IMG/VR virus record: IMGVR_UViG_3300041411_000074
Coordinates: 25,365 to 89,364 of that record
From: a virus
DNA: 64,000 bases
Reading direction: 5' to 3' (one strand)
Notes under the pieces: generated by a model
Seen by the model: the letters and a program-made list of their open reading frames with translations, nothing else
What the model was told of the DNA's origin: nothing
Database searches by the model: none
Program-made: the position numbers and the translations under genes
Shown here: in pieces, positions 1 to 6,807 of the stretch
Layout of the letters: each line of letters opens with the position of its first letter
Position numbering within the stretch: the stretch's first letter is position 1

Positions 1-43
1 ATTCGCTTGGATTCAAGCACATGATTAGTTTTGAGAGGCTTCT

Positions 44-172
44 GTGACTAAATTCGAACAAGCTAGGCAAAGAGCACGCGAGTTAGATAAACTCCATCCT
101 GACTTGATTCACATGGTTGGGATTAGGTATCTGATTACTAGAGTGAGGAAATATAGTGAACCAAACAATTGA
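44..172 (+). CDS. small hypothetical protein (42 aa), paralogue of 1434-1592
   Basis: Function not recognised. GTG start with GAGAGG five bases upstream. The product is short and charged, with the core RARELDKL shared with the 52-aa product at 1434-1592. Both proteins also share a following H-x-VGI segment, so they are paralogues. Its 3' end overlaps the next gene by 17 bases, which suggests co-translation. Confidence 0.6.
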   Translation: MTKFEQARQRARELDKLHPDLIHMVGIRYLITRVRKYSEPNN

Positions 173-404
173 AGAAAGATTTCAGTCAATAGAAGACCAA
201 CTTAAAGCAATTAGGAAAGAGCTGGAGGAGAGTTTGGCGAGGTATTATACTCCGTATAAGAACAAACACTATCCATTTAACGCGGATCTAGATCCTAGGA
301 CTGCTACAGGATATGGCCTAAGATATCTTGCACAAGAAGCTGGTGTAGACTTTGATCCGCTAGATACTGATGAACAAGTGAGAAATAAATTGGGGAACAA
401 ATAA
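156..404 (+). CDS. hypothetical protein (82 aa)
   Basis: Not recognised. GTG start preceded by GAGG. The first 30 residues are a charged amphipathic helix (EERFQSIEDQLKAIRKELEE), likely coiled coil. A more polar C-terminal half with aromatic residues follows. It overlaps both neighbours (17 bases upstream; TAATG junction downstream), so it is part of a tightly coupled operon. Confidence 0.75.
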   Translation: MNQTIEERFQSIEDQLKAIRKELEESLARYYTPYKNKHYPFNADLDPRTATGYGLRYLAQEAGVDFDPLDTDEQVRNKLGNK

Positions 405-577
405 TGAAAGCGTATCAAGTAGTATTGGTTGATGGTGATGGGGCAAGTTTTGAAGAGTTCGTAACTCCTAAAGTGTTTATTGACAAGACAAAGGCTGAAG
501 CTTACAAACAGTTCTTTATTGATGAGGATGCTGGTTGGTGGAAAGTTTATGTTAAGGAAGTGAAGTTGGTAGAATGA
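404..577 (+). CDS. hypothetical protein (57 aa)
   Basis: Not recognised. The ATG overlaps the upstream stop as TAATG and its own stop overlaps the next start as ATGA. The product begins with a beta-like strand (MKAYQVVLV) and ends in a lysine-rich segment with two tryptophans (GWWKVYVKEVK). The couplings support that it is translated. Confidence 0.65.
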   Translation: MKAYQVVLVDGDGASFEEFVTPKVFIDKTKAEAYKQFFIDEDAGWWKVYVKEVKLVE

Positions 578-772
578 AACCAATAATCCTTAAAACACCA
601 GAAGGACTATATGTCTGTGAAATCCCTATTGAGAATGAACCAGAAGACGGAGCATCTGATAGAGAGTGGTGGATATGGGCAGCGACTGGAGTAGGGGCAA
701 GTACGGTGGTGTAACCACATCCCTGTAGAGGCTTATGATAGTTGGGTGAAGGATTGGGAGGAGATGGTGTGA
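574..772 (+). pseudogene. frameshifted small gene (or programmed +1 frameshift)
   Basis: The frame opened by the ATG at 574 ends at TAA 712-714 after 46 codons. Downstream, the +1 frame from about 695 reads as natural protein (GQVRWCNHIPVEAYDSWVKD and four more residues) to a TGA at 770-772. That TGA forms a GTGA overlap with the next gene's start. This coupling implies the second frame was, or is, the real C-terminus. A single-base indel near 690 would explain it; programmed frameshifting is possible but no classical slippery site is obvious. Function unknown. Confidence 0.5.
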
Positions 773-1212
773 GCAGCTTTAAAAGAGAAGAACGTTACAT
801 TGTACTAAAGCTAAGTGATCTTACAGATGATGAGTATAATCACATTGAAGATTACCTTGAAAAATGTATGATTGAACGCCGAGAGTGTGTTGTGGTAGAA
901 TCTGACTGGCCTATTTACGACGAGGTCTGGAAAATGATTGAGAAGATTGAAAATGAAGAGAGAAAAGTTTTGATGGGCGAGGTATCAGTGGAAGACCAAG
1001 CAGTATCATCATTTGCAGAGTTTGATATCATGAATCAATGTGATCCTGAAATTTTCACTGCTAAAGATTGGGAAGAATCTGTTCAAAAAGGTTGGTATAA
1101 TCAGGGTGACGGACGAGCATTGTGGGGGACAAGTACACACTACAACTACGATCATTCTGGATTTAGTAGTCAGCCCGCTAACGCAACACATGTCCATTGG
1201 TTTCCTAAATAA
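769..1212 (+). CDS. hypothetical protein (147 aa)
   Basis: Not recognised. I chose the GTG at 769 because GGAGGAG lies just upstream and the start overlaps the preceding TGA (GTGA). An N-terminal domain of about 65 residues is acidic and has YIVLKLSDL and CVVVESDWP blocks. The C-terminal half is Trp/His/Asn-rich (SGFSSQPANATHVHWFPK). No transmembrane segment or catalytic motif is visible. Confidence 0.7.
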   Translation: MSSFKREERYIVLKLSDLTDDEYNHIEDYLEKCMIERRECVVVESDWPIYDEVWKMIEKIENEERKVLMGEVSVEDQAVSSFAEFDIMNQCDPEIFTAKDWEESVQKGWYNQGDGRALWGTSTHYNYDHSGFSSQPANATHVHWFPK

Positions 1213-1227
1213 AACTTGGTGTTTAAA

Positions 1228-1437
1228 ATGATTAAACCAGAAGACCTAGAAATCAGCACATACCCACCCTATAAAACTGGTGGGCAACATGTAGGACTTA
1301 CTCATAGTGGTGTGTTGATTGTACATATACCCACAGGACTTGGTGTTGTGTCTATTACTGAGAGAAGTCAATATAGAAATAAAGAGAGGGCTTTGACAAT
1401 GTTGGAAATATTGGTTGAATTGGAGGGTACAGAATGA
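1228..1437 (+). CDS. mini peptide-chain release factor-like protein (GGQ domain)
   Basis: The 69-aa product is essentially one RF-1-type catalytic domain. It has PPYKTGGQHVG (GGQ at residues 18-20), then a beta strand with HIPTG (about 38-42), then ERSQYRNKERA. These are the hallmark blocks of class I release factors and ArfB/ICT1-type peptidyl-tRNA hydrolases. It lacks the codon-recognition domains and any long C-terminal basic tail like ArfB. It could hydrolyse peptidyl-tRNA on stalled ribosomes; that role is inferred. ATG 1228 is chosen; TTG 1216 or GTG 1219 are alternatives, and none has a good ribosome-binding site. Its stop overlaps the next start (ATGA). Confidence 0.75.
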   Translation: MIKPEDLEISTYPPYKTGGQHVGLTHSGVLIVHIPTGLGVVSITERSQYRNKERALTMLEILVELEGTE

Positions 1438-1592
1438 ATAGGTTTGAGGAAGCTAAAGCAAGAGCTAGAGAGTTAGATAAATTACAGCCTGAATACTCAC
1501 ATGCTGTCGGTATAAACTACGATATTGTCAGGTGGAGAAACCACAAAGATGAAAAAGAGGAGACTTATGGCACGACTAGCAAAGAAGACTGA
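1434..1592 (+). CDS. small hypothetical protein (52 aa), paralogue of 44-172
   Basis: Not recognised. The ATG overlaps the stop of the GGQ gene (ATGA). The N-terminal 30 residues align with the 42-aa product at 44-172 (RARELDKL, then H-x-VGI). The C-terminus is highly charged. It overlaps the next gene by 26 bases. Confidence 0.6.
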   Translation: MNRFEEAKARARELDKLQPEYSHAVGINYDIVRWRNHKDEKEETYGTTSKED

Positions 1593-2100
1593 CAATGAGA
1601 TTGTAGCTGAGTGGCTTATTGAGCATCGTTGGAAAGAAACACTAAACTCTGATACTAAGCAAAAGATGCCAGCCTTCGTGGAGGAGGCTGTGTGGGCTGC
1701 TGTCTATATTGTAGCTGGTACACACAACGGTAAAGTTAATATCAGTCCAAAGCTTGTATTCAAGTGCCTCATGCTTGATCCAATTACTTCTGAATCTGTT
1801 AAGACAAGAGAGGTGGGATATGCCATGGGAGATAGTACAGCAAGGCGACTGGCACAAACAGCTAGGTTTGCACTCAAAGGGATTCAAGGTCGAATAGAGG
1901 CATACCAACAACAAATACCAGAAGAGGTTTTGAGGGTTAAAGAAATGGAACGTAAGTTTGTGATTGCTTATTACACAGGGTTTGATAGTCCACTTTATTC
2001 TGAACCACTGCCTCCTATACCTAGTGAGATTATGCAGCTTAGATCAGAGGGTAAGTATCTAGAATATGGTGAAGCTGTAAGGGAGTTCCGAAGTAAGTAA
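1567..2100 (+). CDS. hypothetical protein (177 aa)
   Basis: Not recognised. ATG 1567 is favoured because AGAGGAG ends four bases upstream; an in-frame ATG at 1549 is the alternative. It is mostly helical and basic in the middle (ARRLAQTARFALKGIQGRIE) with a proline-rich stretch (PLYSEPLPPIPSE) near residues 145-160. No membrane segment. It is the last gene of the plus accessory block before the mobile gene at 2143. Confidence 0.7.
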   Translation: MARLAKKTDNEIVAEWLIEHRWKETLNSDTKQKMPAFVEEAVWAAVYIVAGTHNGKVNISPKLVFKCLMLDPITSESVKTREVGYAMGDSTARRLAQTARFALKGIQGRIEAYQQQIPEEVLRVKEMERKFVIAYYTGFDSPLYSEPLPPIPSEIMQLRSEGKYLEYGEAVREFRSK

Positions 2101-2142
2101 TTACGCTCGGAGTATAGTAGAGATAATTTAAGTTGAGTGTGT

Positions 2143-3135
2143 ATGGCTAACTGGGAAGATTTATTAGGTGGTGAAGAAATACAGTTTGACGGATTTGAAG
2201 GTACAAGTTATGGAGATTTAACTGTCCTTGGGTGGAATGGTAAATATGGCAATGATAAGAAATATATTGTATCTTGTTCTGTATGTAGACAAGATCCTGA
2301 ACTGCACGGATCGGGGTTATTCGCTATGAGTAAGGGACACCTCAATAGAGGTTGTATCCCTTGTGGTTGTGCAGAAAAGCCTAACTGGACAGAGGACCAA
2401 TATAAGGTAAGAGTAAGTAGAGCTTGCATAGAAAGGGGTTTAATCTTCAGAGGTTGGCACGGGGAATATACTACTGCAAACAAAACCAAAGTTAGAGCAG
2501 AGTGTCCAGATCACGGCGATTTCTGGTCTATGACAATTAGTTTCTTTCTTATAAAAGATGGTTACAAAGGTTGTGCTGGATGCTTTGCTTTAAGGATGGG
2601 AGATTATAAAAGAAAAGATGACTCTGTAATGATTAAAATGTTTATGGACACTGGATGTTATGCTGATGGTACAGTATTTACCAGAAGTGAAAGAGTTGAT
2701 AAACACGGACATAAGAAATACTGGTACATGGATTGTCCTGACTGTGGTGAATCAGGTGAAGGACATTTAGTGGGTTTGTATAAGGGTGCTAGGTCTTGTG
2801 CTTGTAGTGGTAATAGACAACAAGAAACCTATATCAATCTTCTAATGGATAAAGAAGATGTAATTGCTATTAAGTTTGGCATTGCAAATCTATCAACTGA
2901 AAGGATTAAACGACAGAATCAGCTATCAATTTATGATGTTGTAAATTATGGTGTCTGGACTTATCCAACAGTTAAAGACTGTAGAGATGCTGAAAGGTAT
3001 TGTCTGAATAACCTAACTACAAAGGTAATCACTAAAGAGGAAATGCCCGATGGGTATACTGAGACTACCTTCCCCTCAAATTTAGAACCTGTGATTCACA
3101 TCTTTGAGGAATATGGTGGTGTGAGAAATATCTAA
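2143..3135 (+). CDS. zinc-ribbon protein with GIY-YIG-like C-terminal domain (homing-type)
   Basis: A 330-aa protein. At least three Cys-rich ribbons are visible: CSVC...CIPCGC, then C-PDHG-x-FW...GCAGC, then CPDCGESG...CACSG. The second resembles zinc-binding repeats found in phage homing-type nucleases (CPxHGxFW...GCxxC). The C-terminal third (AIKFGIANLSTERIKRQNQ, with Y-x-VV) resembles the GIY-YIG/T5orf172 superfamily. It is a full-length paralogue of the protein encoded at 45634-46623, in unrelated context and opposite orientation, which indicates mobility. ATG 2143 is used; GTG 2137 is also in frame. A terminator follows directly. Confidence 0.65.
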   Translation: MANWEDLLGGEEIQFDGFEGTSYGDLTVLGWNGKYGNDKKYIVSCSVCRQDPELHGSGLFAMSKGHLNRGCIPCGCAEKPNWTEDQYKVRVSRACIERGLIFRGWHGEYTTANKTKVRAECPDHGDFWSMTISFFLIKDGYKGCAGCFALRMGDYKRKDDSVMIKMFMDTGCYADGTVFTRSERVDKHGHKKYWYMDCPDCGESGEGHLVGLYKGARSCACSGNRQQETYINLLMDKEDVIAIKFGIANLSTERIKRQNQLSIYDVVNYGVWTYPTVKDCRDAERYCLNNLTTKVITKEEMPDGYTETTFPSNLEPVIHIFEEYGGVRNI

Positions 3136-3154
3136 TCCCCTGTTAAAATTAGAA

Positions 3155-3179
3155 GCCCTCCTTGTGAGGGTTTTCTTTT
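3155..3179 (+). terminator. rho-independent terminator
   Basis: The stem CCCTC/GAGGG with loop CTTGT is followed by TTTTCTTTT, 20 bases after the stop of the 2143-3135 gene. It closes the plus-strand accessory operon. Confidence 0.85.
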
Positions 3180-3665
3180 GCGTGTCTAGAAAATATGTGA
3201 AAGGTCTATAAGCATTGAAAACACTGGCGCGGTATCAGATTAGCTTAACGCCTTAAGGATTCACCCAATACGAATCATTCTTAAATAATAAAATATCACA
3301 ACAATAATCGTGCCAACTAACTCGCCAGTCATCTGATCAATACCTCTAAAGATATTACCCTTGACATAAACTCTGACAGGTGGATGTAACAAGATAGCTT
3401 GCTTGGGGTGCATATATTTTAACGTTATGTTCAATGGAGCAACTACTCTAAACACCCTAGCACTCATACTGACCAACGTATGTCAACCATAATAATCCAC
3501 TCTGCACAACTAGCACACTTCACTAGCTTAAGTCAATGTATTGTGCAGTTTGTGTGAAGGATTGGCTGAGAGATGGTGGTTAATGTATGTGGAATGGAAT
3601 CGTTACAGGGGAAAGTTGGAGGGATTCGACTACAGGCTTAACATCAGAGATGTCTCGCCCATCCC

Positions 3666-3694
3666 TTGACAGAGTATTATTAGCCACTTATCAC
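3666..3694 (+). promoter_or_regulatory. possible sigma70 promoter for a short RNA
   Basis: A perfect TTGACA is separated by 17 bases from TATCAC. No gene follows on the plus strand. A transcript would end at the hairpin 3804-3824, giving an RNA of roughly 120-130 nt. The -10 is weak, so this is tentative. Confidence 0.3.
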
Positions 3695-3803
3695 TAACTG
3701 AGAGTACATGTGTACACTAGAATCGATAAGGCTTAGAAGGGATTTTACAGGCTAGAGATTTGAAGGGGTATTGTAAGAGGGTGTGCACTGACTATAAACA
3801 ACT

Positions 3804-3824
3804 ACGTCCCACATTGTGGGACGT
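3804..3824. repeat. perfect inverted repeat (hairpin)
   Basis: Nine-base arms ACGTCCCAC/GTGGGACGT flank a 3-base ATT loop, just beyond the 3' end of the minus-strand early block. There is no T-tract on either side. It could be a weak terminator, an RNA-stabilising 3' end or a protein-binding site. Confidence 0.7.
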
Positions 3825-3850
3825 TATAATAACCTGCTAGAATGTTTTAC

Positions 3851-4105
3851 TTAACCTAACAACTCAGCTAGAAGGTCATCGTCAAGAATGTCGTCAATTG
3901 TCTGATAAGGAGTGTCATCTAACATCAGCGTAGCTGTCTTTTTATCAATACCAACCTTTGCATAGCTCTTATCACCAGCCTTAATAGCTTCAAGGTGACG
4001 TTTAAGGTTCTTAATCTCTGAGGCTGTTGACATAGGAGAAGCTTGGGTGTTAAAGAACTTACTACCAGTGCAGTCTGTAATGTAGATGCTATGCCAACCA
4101 TTCAT
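3851..4105 (-). CDS. hypothetical protein (84 aa)
   Basis: Not recognised. The longer frame (ATG 4159) is rejected because the promoter's -10 (4143-4148) lies inside it. ATG 4105 has AGGAAG upstream and follows the predicted transcript start. The product is mixed alpha/beta with an acidic C-terminus (DDILDDDLLAELLG). It is the last gene of the early minus block. Confidence 0.7.
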   Translation of the reverse strand: MNGWHSIYITDCTGSKFFNTQASPMSTASEIKNLKRHLEAIKAGDKSYAKVGIDKKTATLMLDDTPYQTIDDILDDDLLAELLG

Positions 4106-4142
4106 GATCTTCTTCCTAAATGGTGTTTCGTTCTGATGTCTC

Positions 4143-4171
4143 ATTGTAAGAGAATTCATCTACCCTGTAAA
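4143..4171 (-). promoter_or_regulatory. sigma70-type promoter
   Basis: On the minus strand: TTTACA (4171-4166), 17 bases, TACAAT (4148-4143). The upstream context AAATAAAGC is shared with the promoter at 6450-6478. It drives the gene starting at 4105. Confidence 0.75.
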
Positions 4172-4187
4172 GCTTTATTTAAAAGAA

Positions 4188-4529
4188 TTACTCAATTAGT
4201 AAACCATACCTTTTCAAAAGTAGTCGCCTAGCAGCCTGCACAGCTTCATTGTCAGGGTGCCCTTCTGCTGTTCTAATCAACTTCTCTTTTCGAGTTAGTA
4301 AGCTATCAGGATGTATTACACTTCCATTTTCTATGGCTTCTCTGTATAAGTCCTCTGCAATAGCTACTTTAGCTTGTAGCTCTATTGTAGTATTGTTCCA
4401 CCATCTCTGATATGTCTTTGTTTGTGGTGCTGATCTAAGCCCTGCATGTATATGACTCAAAACATCATATTTTGTAGGGTAGCCGTTAGCTATTGACCAT
4501 TGAGTAAGATTCTGAACAGGGATTGACAT
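4188..4529 (-). CDS. hypothetical protein (113 aa)
   Basis: Not recognised. ATG 4529 lies five bases after the stop of the upstream gene; an in-frame ATG at 4574 would overlap that gene by 41 bases. The product is largely helical (AKVAIAEDLYREAIENG; AVQAARRLLLKRYGLL), with no membrane segment. It resembles small phage terminase-adjacent or DNA-binding helical proteins only in general character. Confidence 0.65.
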   Translation of the reverse strand: MSIPVQNLTQWSIANGYPTKYDVLSHIHAGLRSAPQTKTYQRWWNNTTIELQAKVAIAEDLYREAIENGSVIHPDSLLTRKEKLIRTAEGHPDNEAVQAARRLLLKRYGLLIE

Positions 4530-4533
4530 ATTT

Positions 4534-4755
4534 CTAGAAAGCTTCTGGCTGATGTAGATAGTAGAAGTAACCATTTTTGTTACCTAGCCTGTTCCATTCT
4601 TTAACCAGCGTATCAGCTTTTACTAAGCTCAAACCAACATATTCTCCATCCGTTTCAACAAACCAACCTCTGTCTGACATTTGACCATTGCGAAACTTTT
4701 GTTCAACAATGGCACCAGTATTCTTGCTGTATGTCCAGTAAGTGAAGATTCGCAT
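4534..4755 (-). CDS. hypothetical protein (73 aa)
   Basis: Not recognised. The start overlaps the upstream stop as TAATG. It is rich in aromatic residues and predicted mainly beta (MRIFTYWTYSKNTGAIVEQKF; GYFYYLHQPEAF). Middle gene of a three-gene unit served by the promoter at 4997-5025. Confidence 0.7.
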   Translation of the reverse strand: MRIFTYWTYSKNTGAIVEQKFRNGQMSDRGWFVETDGEYVGLSLVKADTLVKEWNRLGNKNGYFYYLHQPEAF

Positions 4756-4955
4756 TAGTAAATCTCCCCACAGAAAGCGATGAATTCAGCTTCAGTGATC
4801 TTAGTTTCAAGGGCATTCAGGACAGCATCAAACACTTGACTAGGAAGCTTTGGAGTCTTAGCATCTTCAATGAGAACACGTTTCATCTCTTCAACTGGCA
4901 ACTGAGTTGCTGTTTGGATCATTTTGTTGAACAGAGCTTTTTGTGTAGTGTTCAT
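4755..4955 (-). CDS. hypothetical protein (66 aa)
   Basis: Not recognised. ATG with AGGA upstream. An all-helical small protein (TQKALFNKMIQTATQLPVEE). First gene after the promoter at 4997-5025, coupled to the next by TAATG. Confidence 0.75.
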   Translation of the reverse strand: MNTTQKALFNKMIQTATQLPVEEMKRVLIEDAKTPKLPSQVFDAVLNALETKITEAEFIAFCGEIY

Positions 4956-4996
4956 GGTCTGTCTTCCTATGCTTGGTTGTTTGTTTCAGTGGGTAC

Positions 4997-5025
4997 ATTA
5001 TCTCTATTTCTGTCCGTAGCTGCAA
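4997..5025 (-). promoter_or_regulatory. sigma70-type promoter
   Basis: Minus strand: TTGCAG (5025-5020), 17 bases, GATAAT (5002-4997), preceded by A-rich AAAATAAAGC. It is 40 bases upstream of the gene starting at 4955. Between here and the small gene at 5280 I see only the composite module at 5123-5160 and very short frames (a 24-codon GTG frame near 5071 is the longest). Confidence 0.75.
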
Positions 5026-5122
5026 GCTTTATTTTCATATATTTCAAAAGAATTTATAGCTGCTTTTCTATCAGGCACAATCCCTGTTTGTCTCGTGTCT
5101 TTGCTTACTCACCATGGAGATT

Positions 5123-5160
5123 ATTCTACAGGCAAACAAAAGCCAGCACAATAGGCTGGC
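5123..5160 (-). promoter_or_regulatory. composite terminator-promoter module
   Basis: Minus strand: hairpin GCCAGC (5160-5155), 7-base loop, GCTGGC (5147-5142), then TTTTGTTT, a classical terminator. The -35-like TTGTGC (5151-5146) spans loop and right arm and is followed by 17 bases, including the T-tract, and TAGAAT (5128-5123). It ends one transcript and could start another. No clear gene begins right after it; the downstream gene may be lost. Confidence 0.6.
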
Positions 5161-5279
5161 ATAGGATTGTTTAATTCATCCTCACAAAGCCTCAAACCTA
5201 ACAGGCGTGTACTCTGCATAATCTCCTGACATCATAATAAACTGCTCATACATCTCAGAACGTTCTACATGGAGCTATT

Positions 5280-5426
5280 TTACCATTGTTTCAAGACAGA
5301 ACGAACACTGGACACGTCATCAATAAGGGAATGCAGCTTCTCAACAGCTTCCCACTCAGAGAAAGCACAAACAAGAATCCACAAGTGACCTTTACAGTAG
5401 TTGGTGTCATAATTCATGATATACAA
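5280..5426 (-). CDS. small hypothetical protein (48 aa), possibly truncated
   Basis: Not recognised. TTG 5426 has GAGGAG eight bases upstream; ATG 5417 is the alternative. The frame ends at TAA 5282-5280. Another frame from about 5270 down to TGA 5184-5182 continues with protein-like sequence (HVERSEMYEQFIMMSGDY and 11 more residues). The original gene may therefore have been longer and been broken by a frameshift, next to the HNH/AP2 gene at 5461. Confidence 0.5.
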   Translation of the reverse strand: MYIMNYDTNYCKGHLWILVCAFSEWEAVEKLHSLIDDVSSVRSVLKQW

Positions 5427-5460
5427 GACTTGTGCTCCTCTGTTGATTTGCTTCAGTAAG

Positions 5461-6114
5461 TTAATAATAGATTAATTCATTAGAGCGGTCAACAACTGTT
5501 TCATCTATTTTTGAGTAGTTTTCATATCGTTCAATCAGAGCTTTTGCTACACGTTTATCTGATTGGCTGTCTGCCAATACGTGTGCTTGATCCAGCTTGA
5601 AAGCCAACCATACTTTGTGTGCCGTATCGGGAGAATCAAACCACCCTAGATTGGTCTGTTTGCCCGTTGTCACTGAGACACACTGAGCCCTATACCTGCT
5701 GGCCTTTTTGTCCCAAGAGACACCTGTAGGCAGTTCTTGCGTGTTGTTAGATCTTTCTAATATAAATAAATTTATTCTCTGTTCAATAAATAAGCATGTC
5801 TCAGGGCTATAAACTTTATTGTCTTTAACTAACAAGTCTTTATCTAGCTGCTTCCCTTGCCAATCCTGTTCTTCCATCCAAGCTTTGAATTTCGAGAAAT
5901 AGAGCCATTCATCACAAACCGAACAGTCTGCATATGTACTGAAGCTAGAGTGGTAAACTTCGGAGTAAGCCCTTTTTAACATGGCACGCCATCTTTCATA
6001 AAATGGGCAGAACCAAGTTTGGAATTGTTTTCCATCAACCATTTTGTTTTGTGTTAAAGAATAGTCCGCATCATTAATACCAACACCGCACACTAGTTTG
6101 TTTCTTTTACGCAT
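5461..6114 (-). CDS. HNH/AP2 homing-type endonuclease
   Basis: A 217-aa member of a paralogous family that recurs at 8854, 10205, 12361, 27273 and (more distantly) 36404. Hallmarks: GVGINDADY near residues 10-18; a W-x-x-ML-x-R-x-Y helix (42-50); W-x-x-F-x-x-F-x-x-WM (70-80); LDKDLL...DNKVYSPETCLF with N114, the HNH-like core in which the usual first His is Asp; and an AP2-like DNA-binding domain (about 128-172, GVSWDKKASRYRAQC, LGWFDSPDTAHKVW). Such proteins nick or cut DNA and spread their own genes. ATG follows GGAGAA. It lies right behind a terminator, as do two paralogues. Confidence 0.8.
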   Translation of the reverse strand: MRKRNKLVCGVGINDADYSLTQNKMVDGKQFQTWFCPFYERWRAMLKRAYSEVYHSSFSTYADCSVCDEWLYFSKFKAWMEEQDWQGKQLDKDLLVKDNKVYSPETCLFIEQRINLFILERSNNTQELPTGVSWDKKASRYRAQCVSVTTGKQTNLGWFDSPDTAHKVWLAFKLDQAHVLADSQSDKRVAKALIERYENYSKIDETVVDRSNELIYY

Positions 6115-6131
6115 TTAATTCTCCAATGATA

Positions 6132-6152
6132 AAACCCTCCTAATGAGGGTTT
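6132..6152 (-). terminator. rho-independent terminator
   Basis: An 8-bp stem AAACCCTC/GAGGGTTT with a 5-base loop sits between the stop of 6168-6416 and the start of the HNH/AP2 gene at 6114. The T-tract is short (TTTTAT). Confidence 0.7.
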
Positions 6153-6167
6153 AAAGGTTTAGTTTAA

Positions 6168-6416
6168 TCACTTACCCTCACCAACACAATTAATTTCCCA
6201 ATCCACCACTGGTGTTTTACCACCATTCTCATCCATATGCTCTGCTTTGAAAGCTTCCATGTAAGATTGATAAGCTTCTTCCACTTCCATCGACATAATT
6301 GTCTTTCTCTCTTCTTTCATCATCCTGATGCATTCTGGTTTGGAGAGATTGTCCGCTACTACATATTCTTCTGTGGACATAGCTGATGTGAAAGCGATTA
6401 CTAGGAGCATGGACAT
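6168..6416 (-). CDS. small exported or membrane-anchored protein (82 aa)
   Basis: Function unknown. The N-terminus MSMLLVIAFTSAMS looks like a short signal sequence. The rest is charged and helical, with Cys residues near 28 and 77 that could form a disulphide after export. ATG has AGGAAA upstream. It is the first gene after the promoter at 6450-6478 and is followed by a terminator, so it is a single-gene unit. Confidence 0.7.
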   Translation of the reverse strand: MSMLLVIAFTSAMSTEEYVVADNLSKPECIRMMKEERKTIMSMEVEEAYQSYMEAFKAEHMDENGGKTPVVDWEINCVGEGK

Positions 6417-6449
6417 GATGTTGTTTCCTATGTCGGTTAGGTATGGCTT

Positions 6450-6478
6450 ATTATGAATCTATCTGTTCACCTTGTAAA
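6450..6478 (-). promoter_or_regulatory. sigma70-type promoter
   Basis: Minus strand: TTTACA (6478-6473), 17 bases, CATAAT (6455-6450), with upstream AAATAAAGC identical to the promoter at 4143-4171. Confidence 0.8.
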
Positions 6479-6488
6479 GCTTTATTTA

Positions 6489-6695
6489 TCAGACACCAGC
6501 ATAATAAACACTAGCATGTGCAGCGGCCCTGTAAGACATAGCGGACTGTACAGCGGCTTGAGCAGCACAAACATAACCCATTGCTTTGTCTTCACGAGCC
6601 AATTTCATCATTTCCCGAGCTTGTTTCATGTACTTCTGAAACTCAGTCTGTTGTTTGTAGCCGAACAGTTTAGCGACAGTTTTAATGAAGTTCAT
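6489..6695 (-). CDS. hypothetical protein (68 aa)
   Basis: Not recognised. A helical, Lys/Ala-rich protein (TVAKLFGYKQQTEFQKYMKQ) with an Ala-rich C-terminal half (AAQAAVQSAMSYRAAAHAS). It is preceded by its own promoter (6745-6772) and followed by the promoter of the next unit. Confidence 0.75.
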   Translation of the reverse strand: MNFIKTVAKLFGYKQQTEFQKYMKQAREMMKLAREDKAMGYVCAAQAAVQSAMSYRAAAHASVYYAGV

Positions 6696-6744
6696 GTTTA
6701 GTAGTCTCTATCTGGTGAGAAGCTTTTGCTTCCCTCTTGAGATA

Positions 6745-6772
6745 ATTCTACCCTATCCACCACACCAGTCAA
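6745..6772 (-). promoter_or_regulatory. sigma70-type promoter (16-bp spacer)
   Basis: Minus strand: TTGACT (6772-6767), 16 bases, TAGAAT (6750-6745), preceded by AAATAATTG. The same A/T-rich flank precedes the promoter at 17406-17434. Confidence 0.8.
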
Positions 6773-6807
6773 CAATTATTTTAATCTTTATTCATTGAAA
6801 GATCCTA

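Larger units (their letters stand above)
3136..3850. other. convergent intergenic region (about 700 bases)
   Basis: It lies between convergent operons. It holds the terminator at 3155-3179, a long-range inverted repeat (CTGCACAA near 3502 and TTGTGCAG near 3543), a promoter-like site at 3666-3694, a palindrome GTACATGTGTAC near 3704, and a perfect 9-bp hairpin at 3804-3824. No convincing protein-coding frame is seen. Only a weak 71-codon minus-strand frame (3261-3476) exists, and it lacks a good ribosome-binding site. Confidence 0.6.

Noticed and set aside
3261-3476. 71-codon minus-strand frame in the convergent region
   Set aside because: No good ribosome-binding site, no coupled neighbour and no promoter with correct spacing. 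Left as part of the intergenic region.
3480-3490. TTGACA on the minus strand near 3485 as a promoter
   Set aside because: No acceptable -10 at 16-18 bases downstream (GTGCTA/TGCTAG only).
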